Below are positions 9,807 through 18,633 of a DNA stretch of 64,000 bases, piece after piece (position 1 is the first letter of the stretch; the number at the start of each line of letters is the position of its first letter). A program made the translations under genes and the position numbers. The DNA lies in assembly GCF_001278075.1 (NCBI RefSeq), contig NZ_CP011340.1:3968001-4032000 (forward strand), given 5' to 3'. This DNA is from Streptomyces pristinaespiralis. GTDB lineage: Bacteria; Actinomycetota; Actinomycetes; Streptomycetales; Streptomycetaceae. The notes beneath the pieces are model-generated. The model was not told the DNA's origin, made no database searches, and was given only the letters and a program-made list of their open reading frames with translations.

Positions 9807-10784
9807 CTACTTCCGCAGCAGTCCCTCCGACTCCAGATAGGCCTTCGCGACGTCCGCGGGCTTCGCTCGTTCTCCGTCCACCTTGCGGTTCATCTCGGCG
9901 AGATCCTCGGTGGTCAGGACCTTGGTGAGCCCGGCGAGGACATCGGCGATCTCGGCGCTGCCGGCGTCCTTCGCATTGACGACCGGAAGAATGTTGTCCG
10001 CGTTCTGGAGCTTCTTGTCGTCCTCCAGGAGCACCAGGCCGTAGCTCGCGAGTGTGCCGTCGGTGGTGTAGGTGAGGACCATGTCGTCCTCACCGTCCTT
10101 GACGGCCTGCTTGGCCTGGGGGGTCCCCACGCCCTTCGGGTCGATGCCCGCCACGTCGATGCCGTAGGTCTTCTTCAGACCCGGCGCGCAGAAGGGCCGC
10201 ACCTCGCACTCGTCCCCCGCCGCGATCTTCACCGGCCGCTTCGACCTGCCGAGATCACTGAGCGTCTTCAGTTTGTTCTTCTCGGCGAATTCCTTCGTGA
10301 CGGCGAAGGCGTTCTGGTCGACGGCTTCTCCGGCGGGCAGCACCTTCAGTCCGAGGGGCTCGGCGAGCTTCGTGAGCTCCTTGACGGTCGAGGTGACATC
10401 ACCCGACGCGACGGGCTTCTCCTCCGGCGCCTTCGGTCCGTTGACCTTCGCGTTGAGGAATTCGGCGAGGGTCGCCGCGTATTCCGGTACGACGTCGATC
10501 TCGCCCTTCTCCAGGGACGGTTCGTACAACTCGCGGTTCTTCACGGTGGTGATCGACGTCTTGTAACCGGCGTCGCCGAGCAACTGTGCGTACAGCTCGG
10601 CGAGGACCTTGGACTCGGTGAAGGCCGCCGCCCCGACGACGAGGGTGCCCTTCTTGCCCGAGCCGCTTCCCGGTGAGGCGCCGGCGTTCTCCTGCTCGAG
10701 GGATTCACCGCCGCACGCGGCGAGGGAACCCGTCAGGGCCACCACACCGAGTACCGCACCGGCGATGCGTGAGGTCTTGCTCAT
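9807..10784 (-). CDS. Glycine betaine/osmoprotectant ABC transporter substrate-binding lipoprotein (ProX/OpuAC type)
   Basis: About 325 residues. The N-terminus is a lipoprotein signal ending LTGSLAACGG, with lipidated Cys at residue 24, so it is tethered outside the membrane. The mature part is a type-II periplasmic-binding fold of the quaternary-amine uptake family, starting LVVGAAAFTESKVLAELYAQ. ATG 10784 is chosen over upstream ATGs because GGAG lies six bases before it. It is the third gene of a permease-permease-binding protein unit read on the minus strand. Ligand (betaine, choline, proline betaine) is inferred from family only. Confidence 0.92.
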   Translation of the reverse strand: MSKTSRIAGAVLGVVALTGSLAACGGESLEQENAGASPGSGSGKKGTLVVGAAAFTESKVLAELYAQLLGDAGYKTSITTVKNRELYEPSLEKGEIDVVPEYAATLAEFLNAKVNGPKAPEEKPVASGDVTSTVKELTKLAEPLGLKVLPAGEAVDQNAFAVTKEFAEKNKLKTLSDLGRSKRPVKIAAGDECEVRPFCAPGLKKTYGIDVAGIDPKGVGTPQAKQAVKDGEDDMVLTYTTDGTLASYGLVLLEDDKKLQNADNILPVVNAKDAGSAEIADVLAGLTKVLTTEDLAEMNRKVDGERAKPADVAKAYLESEGLLRK

Positions 10785-10847
10785 CAGGTTCTCCGTCCAC
10801 AGCGACATACGAAACGACATAGCGGCACACGCAGGCCGGGCGCGCCG

Positions 10848-11528
10848 TCAGCCCGACGACGGCACGGTCCGGCGCAAGGGACTGAGCAGCCGGTCGGCGG
10901 CCACCAGAACACCCTCCACGACGAGGGCCAGCAGCGCCGCGAGCAGCGCGCCCGCGACCACCTGCGGGGTGTTGTACGTGTTGAAACCGGCGGTGATGAT
11001 GCGGCCGAGGCCGCCCTGGCCGACCATCGAGGCGATCGTGGCCGTCGCCACGACCTGGACGGCGGCCGACCTCAGCCCGGTCATCAGCAGCGGGTACGCG
11101 AGGGGCAGCTCGACCCGCAGGAAGACCTGCCCGCCCGACATGCCCATCCCCCGCGCGGCCTCCACCACGGCCCGGTCGACCTCCCGCATGCCCACGTACG
11201 CGTTGGTCAGCAGCGGCGGCACGGCGAACAGCACCAGGGCGATGATGGTCGGCACATAGCCGGCACTGCGCAGCGGTGTGAGCATGAACAGCGCGAGGAC
11301 CGCGAAGACCGGCACGGCCCGGCCCGCGTTGGAGATGTTGACCGCGAGCGCGCCGCCCTTGCCGATGTGCCCGAGCCACAGGGCGACGGGCAGCGCGATC
11401 GCACACGCGAGGACGAGAGCGACACCGCTGACGTAGACATGCTCGCCGAGCCGGTGCCAGGCACCCCCCTCGCCGGACCAGTTGGCGCCGGTGGTGAGCC
11501 AGGTCCATGCACCCGAGACCACGCCCAT
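10848..11528 (-). CDS. Osmoprotectant ABC transporter permease (OpuCB/ProW type), second copy
   Basis: 226 residues with about six membrane helices. The permease EAA loop is visible as VEAARGMGMSGGQVFLRVELP, which docks on the ATPase; the segment ATIASMVGQGGLGRII is typical of ProW-like permeases. The ATG at 11528 shares one base with the stop of the upstream permease (TGATG), indicating coupled translation. The substrate-binding lipoprotein follows after 63 nt. It forms the channel as a heterodimer with the neighbouring permease. Confidence 0.92.
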   Translation of the reverse strand: MGVVSGAWTWLTTGANWSGEGGAWHRLGEHVYVSGVALVLACAIALPVALWLGHIGKGGALAVNISNAGRAVPVFAVLALFMLTPLRSAGYVPTIIALVLFAVPPLLTNAYVGMREVDRAVVEAARGMGMSGGQVFLRVELPLAYPLLMTGLRSAAVQVVATATIASMVGQGGLGRIITAGFNTYNTPQVVAGALLAALLALVVEGVLVAADRLLSPLRRTVPSSG

Positions 11529-12241
11529 CAGGCCTTCGCCTCCGCCGTTCGTATGCGGGTCCAGGGGGTGAGCAGCCGCTGTGCGCCGAGGAGCAGCAGA
11601 TCGGCGACGGCCGCCAGCAGTACGCAGAGCACGGACGCGGTGAGCACTTGGGCCTTGAAGGTGGTCTGCACCCCGTCGTCGATCAGATTGCCGAGGCCGC
11701 CCTTGCCGACGAGCGCGCCCACCGTCGTCAGCGCGATCGTCGAGACGGTCGCGATCCGGACGCCCGCCATCAAGGCTGGCAGGGCCAGCGGCAGTTCCAC
11801 TTCCCACAGCAGGCGCGCGGGGCCGTAGCCCATGCCTCGGGCGGCCTCACGCGCCTCGGCGGGGACCGCCTCGAGCCCGGCCATGATGTTCCGCACGAGG
11901 ATGGTGAGGGAGTAGAGCACGAGCCCTGTCACCACCAGGGCGGCGGACAGCCCGAAGAACGGCAGCAGCAGCGAGAACATGGCCAGCGAGGGGATCGTGT
12001 AGAGCAGGGTGGTGAGCCCCAGCACGGGTCCCGCGAACCGGGGCCTGGCGCGGGCCAGCAGCGCCAGCGGGAAGGCGACCGCCAGTCCGATCAGTACCGA
12101 CGCGACGGTGATCCAGACATGCTGGACCGTCGCTTCGGTCAGCTCCTGGCTGCGGGAGCGGATGTACTCGCCGCAGATCCAGTCGTTCGCCGCGAGGCAG
12201 CTCTGCGCCGCCTGTTCCGTGCCCGCCCGCCCCGTAATCAT
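11528..12241 (-). CDS. Osmoprotectant ABC transporter permease, first copy
   Basis: 237 residues, about five to six membrane helices. The N-terminus carries an unusual soluble stretch with three residues of Cys/Trp character (QSCLAANDWICGEYI) before the first helix; this resembles the extracytoplasmic N-terminus of OpuC-type permeases. The EAA loop is REAARGMGYGPARLLWEVEL. ATG 12241 is chosen because it follows a strong GGAGG-type ribosome site. It is the first gene of the permease-permease-lipoprotein unit, divergent from the ATPase gene across 129 bp. Confidence 0.92.
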   Translation of the reverse strand: MITGRAGTEQAAQSCLAANDWICGEYIRSRSQELTEATVQHVWITVASVLIGLAVAFPLALLARARPRFAGPVLGLTTLLYTIPSLAMFSLLLPFFGLSAALVVTGLVLYSLTILVRNIMAGLEAVPAEAREAARGMGYGPARLLWEVELPLALPALMAGVRIATVSTIALTTVGALVGKGGLGNLIDDGVQTTFKAQVLTASVLCVLLAAVADLLLLGAQRLLTPWTRIRTAEAKA

Positions 12242-12370
12242 CCACTCCCACCTCCCCCGCAACCGCCGAACGTATGTCTGGTGACCTTAACCCCGGCCAC
12301 CGACAATCCCCCGGGACCGCCACATTGCGGCAACATGGCTTTCACACTGCACCCGTCACAATGGGGAGTC

Positions 12371-13543
12371 ATGATCCGGTTCGAGCACGTCACCAAGCGG
12401 TACCCGGACGGCACGACGGCCGTCGACGATCTCTCCTTCGAGGTCGCGGAGGGCGAACTGGTCACGCTCGTCGGGCCGTCCGGCTGCGGCAAGACCACCA
12501 CGATGAAGATGGTCAACCGCCTCATCGAGCCGAGCAGCGGGCGGATCTTCGTCGACGGCCGGGACATCGCGGAGACGGACCCGGTCGAACTGCGCCGCCG
12601 TATCGGCTATGTGATCCAGCAGGTCGGCCTCTTCCCGCACCGGACGGTCCTGGAGAACACCGCGACCGTCCCCCGCCTGCTCGGCGTCAAGCGGTCCGCC
12701 GGCCGGGCGCGTGCCGCCGAACTGCTCGACCTGGTGGGCCTCGACCCTTCCGTGTACGGCGACCGCTACCCGGAGCAGCTGTCGGGCGGCCAGCGCCAGC
12801 GTGTCGGCGTGGCCAGGGCGCTGGCCGCCGACCCGCCCGTGCTGCTGATGGACGAGCCCTTCGGCGCGGTCGACCCCGTCGTGCGCGAGCACCTGCAGAA
12901 CGAGTTCCTGAAGCTCCAGGCCCAGGTCCGCAAGACGGTCCTGTTCGTCACCCACGACATGGAGGAGGCCGTGCGGCTCGGGGACCGCATCGCCGTCTAC
13001 GGGCAGGGCCGGATCGAGCAGTTCGACGCCCCGGCGGCCGTCCTCGGCGCCCCCGCCACCCCGTACGTGGCCGAGTTCGTCGGCGCCGACCGCGGTCTCA
13101 AGCGGCTGTCCGTCACCCCCATCGAGCCCGCGGACCTGGAGCAGCCGCCGGTCGTCCACCTCGACGATCCGCTCCCCCGCGACCTCGGGTCGCGCTGGGC
13201 CGTCGTCCTGGACGGCGAGGAGAACCTGCACGGTTGGATCTCCGCGGAACGGGCCGGGCAGAGCGGTTCGGTGCGCGACCACGCCCGCCGGATGGAGGCC
13301 TGGCTGCCGGTGGGCGCCTCCCTCAAGCAGGCGTTCTCCACGATGCTGCAGCACGACGCGGGCTGGATCGCGGTGATCGACGAGGAGGAGACCGGACGGT
13401 TCCTCGGCGTCCTCACCCCGGCCCGTCTGCACGAGGCGCTGCGGCGCTCCATCGACGCGGACGCCCAGGACATCGCCCGTGCGGAGGTGGCGCTGGAGTC
13501 CATCGCGACGGTCCCGCCGACGGGGCCGGTCACGAAGGACTGA
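12371..13543 (+). CDS. Osmoprotectant ABC transporter ATP-binding protein (OpuCA/ProV type) with C-terminal CBS-like domain
   Basis: 390 residues. Walker A is GPSGCGKT (35-42), the signature is LSGGQRQRVGVARA, Walker B is VLLMDEPFGAVDP, and the switch histidine is in FVTHDMEEA. After about residue 250 a regulatory CBS-like pair follows, as in ProV/OpuCA, where it senses ionic strength. ATG 12371 is preceded by GGGGAG. It is divergent from the two permeases and the binding protein, which together complete the importer. Its 3' end overlaps the convergent esterase gene by 14 nt. Confidence 0.94.
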   Translation: MIRFEHVTKRYPDGTTAVDDLSFEVAEGELVTLVGPSGCGKTTTMKMVNRLIEPSSGRIFVDGRDIAETDPVELRRRIGYVIQQVGLFPHRTVLENTATVPRLLGVKRSAGRARAAELLDLVGLDPSVYGDRYPEQLSGGQRQRVGVARALAADPPVLLMDEPFGAVDPVVREHLQNEFLKLQAQVRKTVLFVTHDMEEAVRLGDRIAVYGQGRIEQFDAPAAVLGAPATPYVAEFVGADRGLKRLSVTPIEPADLEQPPVVHLDDPLPRDLGSRWAVVLDGEENLHGWISAERAGQSGSVRDHARRMEAWLPVGASLKQAFSTMLQHDAGWIAVIDEEETGRFLGVLTPARLHEALRRSIDADAQDIARAEVALESIATVPPTGPVTKD

Positions 13544-14639
13544 GCCGGCCCGCCAGCCATGCCAGGGCCGGCGGGATCTCGCGCCGCCAGGTGTTGAAGT
13601 TGTGTCCGCCGCTGTCGAGGACGATCGACGACACTCGCGAGGGCGCCTTCACCTTCTTGATGAAGGCGCGCGTCCCCTCCAGGTTGCCTTCCCCCTGCCG
13701 TGAGGTGGTGACCAGGAACGACGAACGGCCCTGGGGCAGGTGGTCCAGGCTCCACAGCAGGTCGGCCCGCTTGCGCGCACGGTCGTCGCCGTGGAAGAGG
13801 TCACCGGTCGTCGGGTCCTCGGCCGCCTTGTAGTACGCCGAGAGCCCGACACCCGCGGAGAACCGCTCCGGATGGTGCAGCGCGATCTTCAAGGCGCAGT
13901 AGCCGCCCGTGGAGTTGCCCATGAAGCCCCAGTTGCGCGCGCGGGTCCCCACCCGGTAGGTCTCGGAGACGGCTCTCGGAAGGTCCTCCGCGAAGAACGT
14001 CTCCGTCTTCGGCCCCCCGGGCACGTCCACGCATTCGGTGTCCCGCGGCGGCGCCACCGTCGGCCGCAGCATCACCAGGATCATCGGCTGCATCCGCCCG
14101 TCCCTGGCCTGCTCGTGCGCGGTTCTCGGGTACTTGAGGCCCTTCAGCAGGTTCTCCGCGGTGCCCGGGTAGCCGGTCAGCACGACGGCCGCGGGAAAGG
14201 TCCGGTCGCGGTGCTCGGCATGGAAGTACTCCGGCGGCAGATAGACGTACGCGGGGCTGTCGATCCCCGACTTCGCGCCGGACACGACCACCTTGTGTAT
14301 CTGGCCGCCCGTCTCCGGGCGGGACGCGCCCGGCACGCCGGGCCTCTGCTTCTCGACCACCTTCAGATGGGTGCCCTGCGAGTGGTCCACGACCACGCCC
14401 ATGTCCTGCTGGCGGCCGAAGAGGTCGGCCCAGGACCCGTAGAACAGGAAGGAGTTGTTGGCCGCGAGCCCGACCGCGGCGAACAACGACAGCTGGGTGG
14501 CGAGCAGCAGAGCGACCCGCCCCGCCACGGCACGGGGCCCGCGGTGCGCCAGCCGTGGCCACAGCCACACCGTGGCGGCGAACAGCAGCACGGCCGCCGC
14601 GGCGGCCAAGGCCAGGACTTTGTTACTGGTCAGACCCAT
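13530..14639 (-). CDS. Membrane-anchored esterase (alpha/beta-hydrolase, esterase D/mycolyltransferase-like)
   Basis: 369 residues. Two to three hydrophobic helices occupy residues 5-70, anchoring a hydrolase domain that begins around residue 85 and is probably extracytoplasmic. The nucleophile serine is in GFMGNSTGGYCAL. A late GGHNFNTW supplies the catalytic histidine. The overall shape follows the putative-esterase (Ag85/esterase D) family. ATG 14639 is used; the ORF extends upstream without a better ribosome site. Divergent from the LPG-synthase-like gene, and convergent with and overlapping the ABC ATPase. Substrate unknown. Confidence 0.83.
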   Translation of the reverse strand: MGLTSNKVLALAAAAAVLLFAATVWLWPRLAHRGPRAVAGRVALLLATQLSLFAAVGLAANNSFLFYGSWADLFGRQQDMGVVVDHSQGTHLKVVEKQRPGVPGASRPETGGQIHKVVVSGAKSGIDSPAYVYLPPEYFHAEHRDRTFPAAVVLTGYPGTAENLLKGLKYPRTAHEQARDGRMQPMILVMLRPTVAPPRDTECVDVPGGPKTETFFAEDLPRAVSETYRVGTRARNWGFMGNSTGGYCALKIALHHPERFSAGVGLSAYYKAAEDPTTGDLFHGDDRARKRADLLWSLDHLPQGRSSFLVTTSRQGEGNLEGTRAFIKKVKAPSRVSSIVLDSGGHNFNTWRREIPPALAWLAGRLSPS

Positions 14640-14783
14640 GAGTCGGGTGTGCCTTCCCTGTCGACGAATTCCGGATGCGGATGAACCCGCCTCCCCGAAG
14701 TCCCGTCCTAGAGGGCGCAAATCGTCCGGGCCGACCGACCTGAGGCCTTGGGCACGGGATCTCATCCGAAATCACGGGAAGCG

Positions 14784-16619
14784 ATGTCTGCAACGCTAGA
14801 TGGGGACAAATCAGGATCGGTTCCGAATCGGGTGCGCCGCGTACTGCACGGCCCACGGCCCGAGACGGTCCCGGCCCTGGTCGGCACGGCCTGCACGTTC
14901 GTCGGTCTGATCGACATCGCGGCAGGGATCTTCCCGCGTTTCCGGCACAGCCGGATGCACACGATCGCCGAGGTACTGCCGGGCGCCACCGGCCCGTTCG
15001 CCGCGGCGCTCTCGCTTAGCGCGGGCATGCTGCTGCTCCTACTGGCGCACGGCATCAAGCGCCACAAGCGCCGTGCCTGGCGGGCGGCCGTGGTGCTGCT
15101 GCCGGCCGGTGCCGTCGCGCAGTTCGTCTACCGGCACTCCGTCATCGGCGTGCTGCTCTCGCTCGCGCTGCTGGCGCTGCTGCTGCGCCACCGGGGCGAG
15201 TTCGCCGCGCTGCCCGACCCGCGCAGCCGCTGGCGGGCGCTCGCCAACTTCGTCTCGATGGGCGCCGGTTCGCTCGTCGTCGGTCTGGTGGTCGTCAGCG
15301 CCCACCCCGGCAGGGTCGTCGGCGACCCTGGCCTCACCGACCGCCTGGAGCACGTCATCTACGGGCTGTTCGGCTTCAAGGGCCCCATCGAGTACTCCGA
15401 CGGCGTCTCCTGGACCGTCGGCTACTGCCTCGGCGCGCTGGGACTGCTGACCGCCGTCACCACCATCTACCTCGCCTTCCGCCCCGAGCACCCGGCCGCC
15501 CGCCTCACCGCGGACGACGAGCGCCGGCTGCGGGACCTGCTCGCCGTCCACGGCGGCCGTGACTCGCTCGGCCACTTCGCCCTCCGCCGCGACAAGGGCG
15601 TCGTCTTCTCCCCCAGCGGCAAGGCCGCCGTCTGCTACCGCGTCGTGTCCGGCGTGATGCTCGCGAGCGGCGACCCGATCGGCGACGTCGAGGCATGGCC
15701 CGGCGCCATCGAGCGCTTCATGGACGAGGCGAAGGCCCACTCCTGGACCCCGGCGGTGATGGGCTGCTCGGAGACCGGCGGCGAGGTCTGGACCCGCGAG
15801 ACCGGCCTCGACGCCCTGGAGCTCGGGGACGAGGCGGTGGTGGATGTCGCGGATTTCTCCCTCACCGGGCGCGCCATGCGGAACGTGCGCCAGATGGTGA
15901 AGCGCATCGAGCGGGGCGGTTACAGCACCCGCGTACGCCGCGCCCGTGATCTCACCGACGACGAGATCCGGCAGATCCGCCGTGCTGCCGCGGACTGGCG
16001 CGGCACCGACACCGAGCGCGGTTTCTCCATGGCGCTCGGCCGTATCGGCGACCCCGCCGACGGCGACGCCGTGATCGCCACCGCGCACAGGGCAGAAGAG
16101 GGCGGGACGTCCCCGTACGGCGACCTGAAGGCAGTCATCCACTTCGTCCCGTGGGGCACGGGCGGCATGTCGCTGGAGCTGATGCGCCGCGACCGTTCCG
16201 CCGACCCCGGCATGAACGAGCTGCTGATCGTCGCCGCCCTCCAGGCGGCGCCCGGCCTGGGTGTCGAGCGGGTCTCCCTCAACTTCGCGATGTTCCGGTC
16301 GGCGCTGGCCAGGGGCGAGAAGATCGGCGCCGGGCCGGTGCTGCGGATGTGGCGCGGACTGCTCGTGTTCCTCTCCCGCTGGTTCCAGATCGAGTCGCTG
16401 TACAAGTTCAACGCCAAGTTCCGGCCCCGCTGGGAACCACGCTTCGTCGTCTTCCCCACCACCCGTGACCTGCCGCGCATCGGCTTCGCCGCGATGCAGG
16501 CCGAGGGATTCGTCAATCTTTCGCTGCCGCGGCCCTTCGCCCGCCGGCGCCCCCGCGTGCCACGCCCCTGCGCCCATCTGCCCGCCCGGCCGGAACCGCG
16601 TGAGGCCCGCGCGGCGTGA
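14784..16619 (+). CDS. Phosphatidylglycerol lysyltransferase-like membrane protein (MprF C-domain/DUF2156)
   Basis: 611 residues. The N-terminal 220 residues carry about six membrane helices. The C-terminal 380 residues form the DUF2156/LPG-synthase catalytic domain (two GNAT-like folds), with segments such as GDPIGDVEAWPGAIERF and a Lys/Arg-rich tail. Family members transfer an amino acid from aminoacyl-tRNA to phosphatidylglycerol, but the donor cannot be told here. ATG 14784 follows GGGAAGCG. A streptomycete-specific Arg/Pro-rich tail ends the protein. Divergent from the membrane esterase, so both may act at the envelope. Confidence 0.85.
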   Translation: MSATLDGDKSGSVPNRVRRVLHGPRPETVPALVGTACTFVGLIDIAAGIFPRFRHSRMHTIAEVLPGATGPFAAALSLSAGMLLLLLAHGIKRHKRRAWRAAVVLLPAGAVAQFVYRHSVIGVLLSLALLALLLRHRGEFAALPDPRSRWRALANFVSMGAGSLVVGLVVVSAHPGRVVGDPGLTDRLEHVIYGLFGFKGPIEYSDGVSWTVGYCLGALGLLTAVTTIYLAFRPEHPAARLTADDERRLRDLLAVHGGRDSLGHFALRRDKGVVFSPSGKAAVCYRVVSGVMLASGDPIGDVEAWPGAIERFMDEAKAHSWTPAVMGCSETGGEVWTRETGLDALELGDEAVVDVADFSLTGRAMRNVRQMVKRIERGGYSTRVRRARDLTDDEIRQIRRAAADWRGTDTERGFSMALGRIGDPADGDAVIATAHRAEEGGTSPYGDLKAVIHFVPWGTGGMSLELMRRDRSADPGMNELLIVAALQAAPGLGVERVSLNFAMFRSALARGEKIGAGPVLRMWRGLLVFLSRWFQIESLYKFNAKFRPRWEPRFVVFPTTRDLPRIGFAAMQAEGFVNLSLPRPFARRRPRVPRPCAHLPARPEPREARAA

Positions 16620-16781
16620 CCGGACCGGCCCCGGCCCGCGCCGCCACGGCGGGGGCCGTGGACGCCCGGGCCCGGCCCGAGTGCGGCCCGAGCCGGGCCC
16701 GGCCGCCGCACAGGTCCCGCACGAGCCACACACGGCCACGAGTGGCATGGGCGTGGTCCGTACGGGCCTAGGCTGGGTTCC

Positions 16782-17639
16782 ATGAGTACGTTGCGCGGAC
16801 GGGGCACGGCCGACGGCCTGCCGGAGTGGGATCGCTGTGCGGTCATGGGAGTCGTCAATGTGACACCGGACTCCTTCTCCGACGGCGGGCGCTGGTTCGA
16901 CACCACGGCCGCGATCAAGCGCGGTCTCGAGCTGGTGGCCGAGGGCGCCGACCTCGTCGACGTGGGCGGCGAGTCCACCAGGCCCGGAGCCAGCCGGGTC
17001 GACGAGGAAGAGGAGCTCCGCCGGGTCGTCCCCGTCGTGCGGGGCCTCGCCGCGGAGGGCGTCACCGTCTCCGTCGACACCATGCGCGCCGCGGTCGCGG
17101 AGCAGGCGGTGGCGGCCGGCGCGGTGCTCGTCAACGACGTCAGCGGCGGCCTCGCCGATCCCCGGATGGTCCCGGTCGTGGCCGCGACCGGCGCCCCGTT
17201 CGTGGTCATGCACTGGCGCGGCTTCAGCGAGGACATGAACAGCCGCGCGGTGTACGGCGACGTCGTCGCCGAGGTGGTCGCCGAACTGCGCGCCCGTATG
17301 GAGGCCGTCGTCGAGGGCGGGATCGCGCCGGAGCGCCTCGTCGTCGACCCGGGCCTCGGTTTCGCCAAGCAGGCGGAGCACGACCTCGCGCTCGTCGCGC
17401 ATCTCGCGGAACTGCGGGCGCTCGGCCGTCCGGTACTGGTGGCCGCCTCCCGCAAGCGCTTCCTCGGCCGCGTACTGGCCGAGGACGGTCCGCCGCCGCC
17501 CGCCCGCGAACGGGACGCCGCCACGGCAGCGGTCTCCGCCATCGCCGCCCACGAAGGAGCCTGGGCGGTCCGGGTCCACGAGGTACGGGCCACGGCCGAC
17601 GCCGTCAGGGTCGCGCGGGCCGTCGAGGGAGCCCGGTGA
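16782..17639 (+). CDS. folP: Dihydropteroate synthase
   Basis: 285 residues. Catalyses condensation of dihydropterin pyrophosphate with p-aminobenzoate to dihydropteroate. Signatures are GVVNVTPDSFSDGG (about 23-36), DVGGESTRPGA, VSVDT, NDVSGG, the DPGLGFAKQ loop and ASRKRFLG; these are the pterin, pABA and sulfonamide contact regions of the family. First gene of a folP-NTF2-folB-folK run; its stop overlaps the next start as GTGA. The 160 bp upstream are G/C-rich with no clear promoter by eye. Confidence 0.97.
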   Translation: MSTLRGRGTADGLPEWDRCAVMGVVNVTPDSFSDGGRWFDTTAAIKRGLELVAEGADLVDVGGESTRPGASRVDEEEELRRVVPVVRGLAAEGVTVSVDTMRAAVAEQAVAAGAVLVNDVSGGLADPRMVPVVAATGAPFVVMHWRGFSEDMNSRAVYGDVVAEVVAELRARMEAVVEGGIAPERLVVDPGLGFAKQAEHDLALVAHLAELRALGRPVLVAASRKRFLGRVLAEDGPPPPARERDAATAAVSAIAAHEGAWAVRVHEVRATADAVRVARAVEGAR

Positions 17640-18082
17640 GCCTGACCGACACCGAGCTCGTCGAGCAGGCCAACACCGCCTTCTACGAGACGATGGAACG
17701 CGGCGACTTCGACGAGCTGTCCGACCTCTGGCTGGACGACGACATCTCGTGCATCCACCCCGGCTGGCCGGTCCTCTCCGGCCGCGGCGAGGTGCTCCGC
17801 TCGTACGCCCTGATCATGGCGAACACCGAGTACATCCAGTTCTTCCTCACCGACGTGAAGGTGCATCTGGCCGGTGACACGGCGCTGGTGACCTGTACGG
17901 AGAACATCCTCAGCGGCGGACCGGCGGAGGACGGCGGCGAGCTCGGGCCGCTCGTCGGCCAGCTGGTCGTGGCCACCAACGTGTTCCGTCGCACACCCGA
18001 CGGCTGGAAGATCTGGTCGCACCACGGCTCGCCCGTGCTGACGGAAACCGACGGCGAAGAGGACGAGAGCAGCCCCTCGTAA
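17636..18082 (+). CDS. NTF2-like/SnoaL-fold protein within the folate cluster
   Basis: 148 residues with the alpha-plus-beta NTF2-like layout of DUF4440/SnoaL proteins: N-terminal helix with FYETMERGDFDELSDLW, then ISCIHPGWPVLSGRGEVLRS and a C-terminal WKIWSHHGSPV. GTG 17636 overlaps the folP stop by four bases, so it is translated with folP. Its position between folP and folB is common in streptomycetes and hints at a folate-related role, but no activity is established by sequence. The acidic C-terminal tail (about ten residues) is probably disordered. Confidence 0.9.
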   Translation: MSLTDTELVEQANTAFYETMERGDFDELSDLWLDDDISCIHPGWPVLSGRGEVLRSYALIMANTEYIQFFLTDVKVHLAGDTALVTCTENILSGGPAEDGGELGPLVGQLVVATNVFRRTPDGWKIWSHHGSPVLTETDGEEDESSPS

Positions 18083-18273
18083 GTGGGTAGGGGCCACCTG
18101 AAGGGTTCGTCGCCGCGCATGCGCGGGTATACGCGCCTACCCGGCCTCTCGTGAGTCCTCCACGGCCCCATGGGCAGGTCCTGTCGGTGCTCGCAGGTAG
18201 ATTCGAACGCGGGCACCACGCCATCCGCACGTGGCCGCGTGCCCGCAGACCTACAGAAGCAGGAGTGATTCGC

Positions 18274-18633
18274 GTGGATCGTGTCGCGCTGCGCGGCCTC
18301 AAGGCCCGTGGGCACCACGGCGTTTTTCCCAAGGAACGGGAAGAGGGCCAGACCTTCATCGTCGACCTGGTGCTCGGTCTGGACACCCGCCCCGCGGCGG
18401 CCGACGACGACCTGGCGAAGACCGTGCACTACGGAGTGGTCGCGGAGGAGGTCGTCGCCGTCGTCGAGGGCGACCCGGTGGACCTGATCGAGACGCTGGC
18501 CGAGCGGATCGCCCAGGTGTGCCTCAAGCACGACCCTGTCGAGGAGGTCGAAGTGGTGGTGCACAAGCCGGACGCCCCGATCACGGTGCCCTTCGACGAC
18601 GTGACCATCACGATCACCCGGAGCCGAGTATGA
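18274..18633 (+). CDS. folB: Dihydroneopterin aldolase
   Basis: 119 residues, cytosolic. Converts dihydroneopterin to 6-hydroxymethyl-dihydropterin and glycolaldehyde. The family pattern is complete: GLKARGHHGVFPKEREEGQ at the start, the catalytic-region VHYGVVAEE, DLIETLAERIA and a C-terminal HKPDAPI. The GTG at 18274 follows AGGAG by 8 nt and is chosen over a GTG nine bases upstream that overlaps that site. It is 191 nt after the NTF2-like gene and overlaps folK by ATGA. Confidence 0.96.
   Translation: MDRVALRGLKARGHHGVFPKEREEGQTFIVDLVLGLDTRPAAADDDLAKTVHYGVVAEEVVAVVEGDPVDLIETLAERIAQVCLKHDPVEEVEVVVHKPDAPITVPFDDVTITITRSRV

Noticed and set aside
18190..18215. AGATTCGAACGC resembles the TpsiC arm of a tRNA
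   Set aside because: No matching acceptor, D or anticodon stem can be folded around it; it is chance sequence in the folB upstream region.
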